A stretch of 64,000 bases of DNA, taken from positions 21,451 to 85,450 of the forward strand of contig CACEHR010000005.1 in assembly GCA_902559395.1 (NCBI GenBank), given 5' to 3'. The stretch is from an uncultured Pelagibacteraceae bacterium. GTDB lineage: Bacteria > Pseudomonadota > Alphaproteobacteria > Pelagibacterales > Pelagibacteraceae. Below are positions 58,142-64,000 of this stretch, piece by piece (positions within the stretch are counted from its first letter, which is position 1; the number at the start of each line of letters is the position of its first letter). The position numbers and the translations under genes are program-made. A model generated the notes under the pieces. That model was not told where the DNA came from. It saw only the letters and a program-made list of their open reading frames with translations, and made no database searches.

Positions 58142-58768
58142 ATGAACGTCACAATTGTTGATTATAATTCGGGCAATATAAGTTCGGTAATAAACTCTTT
58201 TAAAGAAGTTGCGAAAGACAAAGTAAAAATCGAAGTAACTTCTGATCTAAACAAAATTAAGTCTAGTGATAAATTAGTTTTGCCAGGGCAGGGCTCATTT
58301 AAAAGTTGTGTTGATGCCCTAAAAAATATTAAAGGCCTAGTTGATGTTTTAAATGATTTTGCAACAAATCATAAAAAACCCCTTCTAGGAATTTGTGTTG
58401 GCTTACAAATGTTTGCTGATATTGGTTACGAGGAAAGTGAAACTAAAGGACTTGGTTGGATACCAGGAAAAGTATCAAAAATAGATAATCAAAATGGCAA
58501 ATATAAACTACCTCATATAGGTTGGAATCAATTGAATACTCTCAAAGATAGTAAGATTTTTAAAAATATAGAGAATGACTCACACATGTATTTTGTTCAT
58601 AGTTATGAATTTATTCCCAAAGACAAAAGTGTGATTATTGCAACAACAGATTATTCATCAAAGATTGTTTGTGCTGTTGAGAAAGATAATATTTTTGGAA
58701 CACAGTTTCACCCAGAAAAAAGTGATAAACTTGGCTTAAAAATAATTGAAAATTTTATTAATCTTTAA
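58142..58768 (+). CDS. hisH: Imidazole glycerol phosphate synthase glutaminase subunit
   Basis: This 208-residue class I glutamine amidotransferase supplies ammonia to HisF. The catalytic Cys is in LLGICVGLQMFADIGYEE, and the His-Glu of the triad are in GTQFHPEKSDKLGL. Start motif VDYNSGNISSVINSF is typical. Its stop overlaps the next ATG by one base. Its partner HisF is encoded 1.5 kb downstream, beyond a methyltransferase gene and hisA. Confidence 0.97.
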   Translation: MNVTIVDYNSGNISSVINSFKEVAKDKVKIEVTSDLNKIKSSDKLVLPGQGSFKSCVDALKNIKGLVDVLNDFATNHKKPLLGICVGLQMFADIGYEESETKGLGWIPGKVSKIDNQNGKYKLPHIGWNQLNTLKDSKIFKNIENDSHMYFVHSYEFIPKDKSVIIATTDYSSKIVCAVEKDNIFGTQFHPEKSDKLGLKIIENFINL

Positions 58769-59532
58769 TGATAAGGTTGTTTTTAAATTTACCAATTTTA
58801 AAAAGGCTAATACCATCAATTGGAATTAAAGTTTTAAAATTATTAAATAAAAATAAAGGTTTTTATAAAATAAATAATATTTTATTTTATTTAGATTTTT
58901 TAGATCCGATAGATAGAAGAATAATTCTCTATAAAGAATATGAGCATGACTCAGTAAGTTTTTTGGAAGATCAATTTTTTAAATACTCTATTTCAAACTT
59001 TTTAGATATAGGTGCTAATTCAGGGTATTTTACTTTTTATTTTGCAAACAAATTTAAAAAATTAAAAGTTAAAGCTTATGAGCCCAATCTAGAGGCGTTT
59101 GAAAAGTTTAAAAAAACATTAAATAAAAATTCTTTTAAAAATATAGAGATATTTAATTATGGTCTTTCAGATATTGAAAAAAAAGTGAAAATGATAACTT
59201 GGTATAAACATGGATATCCTAAAACAAATTCAGTCATTTTAGAAGATAATCATGATATTAATAATTCTAAAATTTTTGAGACAAACTTAAAAGTTGGGGA
59301 CGAGCTATTAAATTATAAAAATGAAAAATTATGTATAAAAATTGATGTAGAGGGTCATGAATTAAGTGTTTTGAAAGGTTTGGCTAAAAATTTAAAAGAA
59401 AATAAATGTATAATTCTTGTTGAGTCTGGTGATGTTAAAATTGGTGATGTTAAAGATTTTTTGATAAAAAATAATTATAAACAGATATTTAAATCTAAAT
59501 TAAGATTAGACTATGTTTTTAGCAATTTTTAA
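58768..59532 (+). CDS. FkbM-family methyltransferase inside the his operon
   Basis: This 254-residue protein has an FkbM-type SAM-binding fold: NFLDIGANSGYFTFYFANKF (motif I), KAYEPNLEAFEKFKKTL, and later CIKIDVEGHELSVLKGL, the family IKIDVEGxE motif. FkbM enzymes are O-methyltransferases, often acting on surface sugars or secondary metabolites; the substrate here is unknown. It is coupled to hisH by a one-base overlap and precedes hisA by 9 bases, so it must be cotranscribed with histidine genes although no role in that pathway is known. Confidence 0.88.
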   Translation: MIRLFLNLPILKRLIPSIGIKVLKLLNKNKGFYKINNILFYLDFLDPIDRRIILYKEYEHDSVSFLEDQFFKYSISNFLDIGANSGYFTFYFANKFKKLKVKAYEPNLEAFEKFKKTLNKNSFKNIEIFNYGLSDIEKKVKMITWYKHGYPKTNSVILEDNHDINNSKIFETNLKVGDELLNYKNEKLCIKIDVEGHELSVLKGLAKNLKENKCIILVESGDVKIGDVKDFLIKNNYKQIFKSKLRLDYVFSNF

Positions 59533-59541
59533 AAGTTAATT

Positions 59542-60267
59542 ATGAAAATTTTTCCAGCTATCGATATAAAAGAAAAAAAATGTGTGAGGCTAGTTAAAGG
59601 AGATTTTAATAGAAAAACCGAATACAAAATTTCCCCAGTTGAACAAGCAAAAAAATATAAAAATAGTGGTTTTAAAAATTTACATATAGTTGATTTGGAT
59701 GGGGCTTTAACTGGAAAAACAGTTAATTTAGATATTATCCAAGAAATAGTAACTAAATTTGATCTCAAAATTGAAGTTGGAGGAGGAATAAGAAGTTTTG
59801 AAAGTATTCAAAAATACTTGGATGCTGGAGTAGAAAAAGTAATTTTAGGAAGCGCAGCCATAAAAGATAAAATTTTTTTAAAAGATGCCTGTGAAAAATT
59901 TCCAAATAAAATTGCTTTAGGATTGGATGCTAAAGATGGATACTTGTCTGTATCAGGTTGGAAAGAAAATTCTAACCAACTAACTCTAGATTATCTGAAA
60001 AAAGTAAATGACTATGGAGCAAGTAGATTAATTTATACCGATATAAATAAAGATGGGATGAAGCAAAGCCCTAATTTTGAAGAAACAGCAAAGATTGCTG
60101 ATAACTCTAGTTGCCCAGTAATTATATCTGGTGGAGTTTCTTCTATAGATGATATTAAAAAAGCGAAGGAATTAAACAATAAAAATATAGAAGGCATAAT
60201 AGTAGGAAAAGCAATTTATGATGGAGATATTAAATTAGAAGAATTGGCTAACGAATTAGATGCTTAA
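59542..60267 (+). CDS. hisA: ProFAR isomerase HisA
   Basis: This 241-residue (beta-alpha)8 barrel isomerises the aminoaldose intermediate of histidine synthesis. Motifs include [22 protein letters not shown] with the catalytic Asp, [33 protein letters not shown], and the second catalytic Asp in [14 protein letters not shown]. Its last 8 bases overlap hisF. Hisf and HisA share the half-barrel repeat, which is visible here. Confidence 0.97.
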   Translation: MKIFPAIDIKEKKCVRLVKGDFNRKTEYKISPVEQAKKYKNSGFKNLHIVDLDGALTGKTVNLDIIQEIVTKFDLKIEVGGGIRSFESIQKYLDAGVEKVILGSAAIKDKIFLKDACEKFPNKIALGLDAKDGYLSVSGWKENSNQLTLDYLKKVNDYGASRLIYTDINKDGMKQSPNFEETAKIADNSSCPVIISGGVSSIDDIKKAKELNNKNIEGIIVGKAIYDGDIKLEELANELDA

Positions 60268-61015
60268 GAATAGAATTATACCCTGTTTAGACGTTAAAAA
60301 TGGCCGAGTAGTCAAAGGCATTAACTTTATTGATCTAAAAGATGCTGGTGACCCAGTTGAACAAGCAAAAATTTATTCCGACGGGGGAGCAGATGAAATC
60401 TGTTTTTTAGATATCACCGCTTCAAACGAAAATAGAGACACTATTTATGATGTTGTAGAGAAAACTTCAAAGAAATGTTTTGTTCCACTTACCGTTGGTG
60501 GAGGTGTTAGAACTATCGAGGATATTAATAAGCTATTAAATTGTGGGGCGGATAAAGTATCAATTAATACTGCCGCTGTTCAAAATTCAACTGTAGTAGT
60601 CGAAAGCTCGAAAAAATTTGGTTCACAGTGCATTGTTGTTGCGATTGATGCTAAAAAAAATGACGAAAAATGGGAAATTTTTACTCATGGTGGAAGAAAT
60701 AATACAGGAATAGATGCAATAGAGTTTGCAAAAAAAATGGAAGATAGCGGGGCAGGTGAGCTTCTAGTTACTTCTATGGATAGGGATGGTACTCAAGTTG
60801 GGTATGATATTGATTTAATGTCTAAAATATCATCAAAAGTGAATATTCCAGTTATTGCATCTGGAGGTGTAGGTAATTTAGATCATTTGGTAGATGGAAT
60901 TAAATTAGGAAAAGCTAGTGCAGTTTTAGCGGCATCCATATTCCACTATGGTAAACACTCTGTAAAAGAAGCTAAGGAATATTTGGATAAAAAAGGAATT
61001 CCTGTTAGAATTTAA
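60260..61015 (+). CDS. hisF: Imidazole glycerol phosphate synthase cyclase subunit
   Basis: This 251-residue barrel enzyme makes imidazole glycerol phosphate and AICAR using ammonia from HisH. The start [25 protein letters not shown] has the catalytic Asp11-type residue, and [32 protein letters not shown] and [16 protein letters not shown] are family signatures, with the second catalytic Asp in the last. hisE follows after one base. Confidence 0.98.
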   Translation: MLKNRIIPCLDVKNGRVVKGINFIDLKDAGDPVEQAKIYSDGGADEICFLDITASNENRDTIYDVVEKTSKKCFVPLTVGGGVRTIEDINKLLNCGADKVSINTAAVQNSTVVVESSKKFGSQCIVVAIDAKKNDEKWEIFTHGGRNNTGIDAIEFAKKMEDSGAGELLVTSMDRDGTQVGYDIDLMSKISSKVNIPVIASGGVGNLDHLVDGIKLGKASAVLAASIFHYGKHSVKEAKEYLDKKGIPVRI

Positions 61016-61016
61016 T

Positions 61017-61289
61017 ATGCTTAATACATTAGAAAACATAATAAAACTTGCAAGAGATAGAAAATCTTTTCCTGTTGAAGGTTCTTATACTAATAAGTTA
61101 CTTACAGATAAATCATTAAGTAAAGCAAAGGTTTTAGAGGAAATAGATGAGTTAATAGAAGCAGTTGAAGAAAACACAAACAAGATCCACGAAGCTGCTG
61201 ACGTTTTTTATCATTTACTTGTATATCTTGAAGCTAACGATGTAAAAGTTGAAGATGTAATGCAAGAATTAGAAAAAAGAGAAAAATGA
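61017..61289 (+). CDS. hisE: Phosphoribosyl-ATP pyrophosphatase
   Basis: This 90-residue all-helical enzyme removes pyrophosphate from phosphoribosyl-ATP. SYTNKLLTDKSLSKAKVLEEIDELIEA and the AADVFYHLLVYLEANDV helix carry the metal-binding E..E..D pattern. It is shorter than typical (about 107) but complete. hisI is not in the window, so it must be encoded elsewhere. The end overlaps the HIT gene by 4 bases. Confidence 0.94.
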   Translation: MLNTLENIIKLARDRKSFPVEGSYTNKLLTDKSLSKAKVLEEIDELIEAVEENTNKIHEAADVFYHLLVYLEANDVKVEDVMQELEKREK

Positions 61290-61651
61290 GTTATAACGAT
61301 AATAATATTTTTGCAAAAATTTTAAGAGGAGAAATACCTTGTAATAAAATTTACGAAGACGATTTTGTTTTGTCATTTTATGATATAAATCCTCAAAAAA
61401 AAATTCATGCTTTAGTTATTCCCAAAGGGAAATATATTGACTTAGATGATTTTAGTCTTAATGCATCTCCAGAAGAAATGGTTGGATTGTTAAAAGGTAT
61501 TAATATAGTTGCTAAAAAACTTGGTATATCAACAGAAGTAGGCCAGGGCTACAGAGCTCTAGCGAACATTGGTGATCATGGCGGTCAAGAAGTCCCTCAC
61601 TTACACTTTCATCTCTTTGGAGGAGAAAGAATTGGTAAAATGGTTCAGTGA
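61286..61651 (+). CDS. HIT family hydrolase (HinT-like)
   Basis: This 121-residue purine nucleoside phosphoramidase-type protein shows the histidine triad in GGQEVPHLHFHLFGGERIGKM. The start NNIFAKILRGEIPCNKIYEDD has the family FCKI-x-GEI pattern. HinT proteins hydrolyse AMP-lysine and related conjugates. It is coupled to hisE at its start and to the GNAT gene at its end, so the his transcript continues through both. Confidence 0.94.
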   Translation: MSYNDNNIFAKILRGEIPCNKIYEDDFVLSFYDINPQKKIHALVIPKGKYIDLDDFSLNASPEEMVGLLKGINIVAKKLGISTEVGQGYRALANIGDHGGQEVPHLHFHLFGGERIGKMVQ

Positions 61652-62151
61652 TAGAGGAAGTTAAAAGGAACTATTTAGAAATAAACTCAATAAATGATCT
61701 AAAACAGGTAATTAATCCTTCCAATGATTATTTATTAATTTTATTAGATCCAATTAATTTTCAATTAAATAAGTTTTTTTATAAAAATATTGGGAAAAAA
61801 CATAAATGGGTAGATAGATTAATTTGGGATGAACAGCGATGGATTGATTATGTTTCAAGCGAGAAAGTTAAGACATATGTGCTTAAAAACAAAGATGATC
61901 TCGTAGGATTTTTTGAATTAATTTTTCATTATGAAAAAAATGAGGTTGAAATAGCTTATTTTGGCATTCTTGAAGAATACCAAAATAAAAAGTTAGGATC
62001 TTTTTTATTATCTGAAGCTATAAAAAGATCTTTTGACCAAAATGTAAATAGAGTTTGGCTACATACCTGTTCATTAGATCACAAAAATGCTCTAAATAAT
62101 TATATCGCTAGAGGAATGAAAATTTTTAAAACCGAAATTGTAAAAATTTAA
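61648..62151 (+). CDS. GNAT family N-acetyltransferase
   Basis: This 167-residue protein has a GNAT fold in its second half: DLVGFFELIFHYEKNEVEIAYFGILEEYQNKKLGSFLLSEAI, where QNKKLGS fits the acetyl-CoA pyrophosphate-binding motif, and a following VWLHTCSLDHKNALNNYIARGMKIF. The substrate is unknown. The start is GTG overlapping the HIT stop (GTGA). Its stop shares TTAA with the end of lolA on the other strand. The N-terminal 80 residues are less typical. Confidence 0.85.
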   Translation: MIEEVKRNYLEINSINDLKQVINPSNDYLLILLDPINFQLNKFFYKNIGKKHKWVDRLIWDEQRWIDYVSSEKVKTYVLKNKDDLVGFFELIFHYEKNEVEIAYFGILEEYQNKKLGSFLLSEAIKRSFDQNVNRVWLHTCSLDHKNALNNYIARGMKIFKTEIVKI

Positions 62152-62693
62152 TTTTGAACAGGTAATTTAAATAATTTTTTTTCAATTTTTTGATTTTTTG
62201 AAATCGAGCTAAGAATTGTTAAGGCTGTATTTTGATATATGTCTTTTGTTTGCCAACCTATTAATTCAAGTGAAATAATGTCAAAAAATACATCTATTTT
62301 GTTTTCGTTTTCTATAATGCTGTAACTTATATATGAATTATTTATAATTCTTTCTTCTAGACTATTAATTCTATTAATCAGAAAATTTTTATCTAAAATT
62401 AGGTTTAATGGAGTTTTTTTTAGGGGATAGCGATAATAACTTGATATCGTTTTGATTACTAAAGATTTACCGTTTGAGACTAAAACTTTATTATTCTTAT
62501 TATAATAACAATACATTTTTTTGGGATATTCGATTGTACAATTTCCTTTCTCAATTTTTCCATTTATGTTTTGTTCGAATTGAAAACTAAAATTAGAGGT
62601 ATTATTTAAATTTTTAATTATTTTATTTCTATTATCGGCTTTTGAATTAAAAATTAAAAATGTAAAAATAAAAATTAGCAACAATCGAAACAT
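62148..62693 (-). CDS. lolA: Outer-membrane lipoprotein carrier LolA
   Basis: This 181-residue periplasmic protein has a signal peptide (residues 1-19, ending NSKA). SFQFEQNINGKIEKGNCTIEYPKKMYCYY resembles the LolA F-Q...G...RP-x-x-RW strand pairs, and a later VFFDIISLELIGWQTKD fits the family D-x-x-G-x-L region. LolA ferries lipoproteins to the outer membrane. The gene begins within the ftsK stop (TGATG), the alphaproteobacterial ftsK-lolA order. Divergence makes the call partly positional. Confidence 0.86.
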   Translation of the reverse strand: MFRLLLIFIFTFLIFNSKADNRNKIIKNLNNTSNFSFQFEQNINGKIEKGNCTIEYPKKMYCYYNKNNKVLVSNGKSLVIKTISSYYRYPLKKTPLNLILDKNFLINRINSLEERIINNSYISYSIIENENKIDVFFDIISLELIGWQTKDIYQNTALTILSSISKNQKIEKKLFKLPVQN

Positions 62694-64000
62694 CAGAGGA
62701 CATCTCTTTTGCCAACATGATTTGCTTTACTTACTATTCCGTCAGCTTCCATCATATCGATTATTCTTGCGGCTCTATTGTAACCAATTTGAAGTTTTCT
62801 TTGTAAAAATGAAGTAGAAGCTTTACCTTCAGATCTAATTATTTCTATAGCTTGCTGGTATAATTGGTCCTTATCTCCCAAATTTTGATTTTCTCCAATT
62901 TCTTTCTCATCAGCAAAGTTTAGTATTTCATCAACATAATCTGGTTCTGCCTGTGAGCGTAGAAAGTTATTTATTTTTTCTATTTCATTATCTGAAACAA
63001 ATGGTGCGTGTATTCTCACTATTCTATTTGCAGAAGACATGTAAAGCATATCTCCTTTTCCTAGCAATTGTTCAGCACCCTGTTCTCCCAGAATAGTTCT
63101 ACTATCTATTTTTGATGTTACTTGAAAAGAAATTCGTGTAGGAAAATTAGCTTTTATTGTGCCAGTAATTACATCCACACTTGGTCTTTGGGTTGCCATA
63201 ATAATATGAATTCCAGCTGCTCTTGCCATTTGAGATAGTTTTTGTATGTAATTTTCAATTTCTTTACCAGCTACAAGCATTAGATCTGACATTTCGTCAA
63301 CTACAACAACTATGTATGGCATTGGTAATTTATGTTTCGCATTGTATCCATCTATGTTTCTAACACCTTCTTTGGTCATCAATCTATATCTACTTTCCAT
63401 TTCTTTAACCACCCATCCTAATACAGATGCTGCTTTTTTGGCTTCAGTAATTACAGGACATAATAAATGTGGGATCCCTTCGTAGGTTGATAATTCAAGC
63501 ATTTTTGGATCAATTAAAATAAATTTACACTTATCTGGACCGTGCCTATAAAGAAGTGAGAGTATGATTGTATTTATACAAACAGATTTTCCTGACCCTG
63601 TAGTGCCCGCAATAAGCAGATGAGGCATCGACGATAAATCGCCAACTATAGGTTTGCCAGATATATTTTTCCCCAATGCAATTGGTAATTTTGTTTCTCT
63701 TTTTTTAAAATCAGAATTATCTAATATTTCACTTAAATAAACGTTTTCTCTGGCGTTATTTGGTAATTCAATACCCACTGTATTACTGCCTGGAATTGTT
63801 GAAATTCTTGCAGACTCCGAACTTGTATTTCTGGCAATATCATTAGATAAATTGATTATTTTAGAAACCTTAACACCTGCGGCTGGTTCAAATTCATTTA
63901 ATGTAACTACTGGCCCGTGACTCACTTTTTTGATATTTCCATTAACACCAAAATCTAATAATATTTTTTCTAGAAAATCTGGATTATAGGTTTCATTTTT
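62693..64000 (-). CDS. ftsK: DNA translocase FtsK, C-terminal part (5' end beyond window)
   Basis: The frame stays open to the window edge: the 25 codons upstream of 63925 read as FtsK (LDFGVNGNIKKVSHGPVVTL), so the real start is outside. Visible parts are the alpha region, the RecA-like motor with Walker A AGTTGSGKSVCINTIILS and YIVVVVDEMSDLMLVAGK (Walker B), and the gamma winged helix at the end (FLQRKLQIGYNRAARIIDMMEADGIVS), which reads KOPS sequences. FtsK pumps DNA at the division septum. N-terminal membrane domain not visible. Confidence 0.97.
   Translation of the reverse strand, partial: KNETYNPDFLEKILLDFGVNGNIKKVSHGPVVTLNEFEPAAGVKVSKIINLSNDIARNTSSESARISTIPGSNTVGIELPNNARENVYLSEILDNSDFKKRETKLPIALGKNISGKPIVGDLSSMPHLLIAGTTGSGKSVCINTIILSLLYRHGPDKCKFILIDPKMLELSTYEGIPHLLCPVITEAKKAASVLGWVVKEMESRYRLMTKEGVRNIDGYNAKHKLPMPYIVVVVDEMSDLMLVAGKEIENYIQKLSQMARAAGIHIIMATQRPSVDVITGTIKANFPTRISFQVTSKIDSRTILGEQGAEQLLGKGDMLYMSSANRIVRIHAPFVSDNEIEKINNFLRSQAEPDYVDEILNFADEKEIGENQNLGDKDQLYQQAIEIIRSEGKASTSFLQRKLQIGYNRAARIIDMMEADGIVSKANHVGKRDVL

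Noticed and set aside
1..64000. tRNA, rRNA, IS elements, prophage genes, CRISPR arrays
   Set aside because: No cloverleaf-like sequence, transposase, integrase or regular spaced repeat was seen; the gaps are too short for most of these.

Overview
The window is a gene-dense, AT-rich stretch of bacterial chromosome (about 30% GC by eye). Gene order and protein families place it in the Alphaproteobacteria. The very short spacers, many overlapping genes, short leaders and small versions of standard proteins fit the streamlined SAR11 group (Pelagibacterales). I found no rRNA, tRNA, IS element, prophage or CRISPR. No stretch of more than 300 bases lacks a gene.

Layout. (1) 1-2331: fatty-acid genes fabA (3' end only), fabB and fabI, then a DUF1737 gene, all +. 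(2) 2387-15330, all -: reading upstream from the end, pnp, rpsO, rbfA, infB, nusA, metK, lnt, ybeY, phoH, miaB, fur, tsaB. This is the usual alphaproteobacterial backbone with several usual members missing. A promoter and an intrinsic terminator lie in the nusA leader. (3) 15278-25511: a polysaccharide deacetylase, a Bax-like glucosaminidase, an Nfu-type Fe-S protein, trpS, murJ, maeB, and a dolP/rsmI/lpoA-like envelope group. (4) 25495-32330: rdgB, then grpE-dnaK-dnaJ (with a sigma-32-like promoter before dnaK), dapB, nth and a PfkB sugar kinase. (5) 32332-34682: a 39-residue ArfA-like ribosome rescue factor, an OmpR-type DNA-binding protein, an L,D-transpeptidase, yggS and a degenerate ThiE-like protein. 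(6) 34733-40499: a porin with an unusually strong ribosome binding site, a DUF3576 lipoprotein, leuS, lptE and holA.

(7) 40503-53670 is the origin region. parB, parA, rsmG, mnmG, mnmE, rho, hemJ, hemH and hemE all read leftward, and ppsR, maf, aroE, coaE and dnaQ all read rightward. The 267-bp AT-rich gap between hemE and ppsR is the best candidate for oriC and carries a consensus DnaA box. A perfect 16-bp parS site lies inside rsmG about 7 kb away. (8) 53667-57456: secB, fxsA, a Tim44-like gene, an Smr gene and hslVU. (9) 57546-62151: a histidine operon hisB-hisH-[FkbM methyltransferase]-hisA-hisF-hisE followed by a HIT hydrolase and a GNAT acetyltransferase. (10) 62148-64000: lolA and the 3' part of ftsK, cut by the window edge.

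Most of this is housekeeping. The items most worth a second look are the unannotated arfA-like gene, the oriC/parS pair, the nusA leader terminator, a miniature TsaB whose start overlaps a divergent gene head to head, the altered iron-sulfur cysteine spacing in endonuclease III, the methyltransferase inside the his operon, and four convergent gene pairs that share a TTAA stop overlap.
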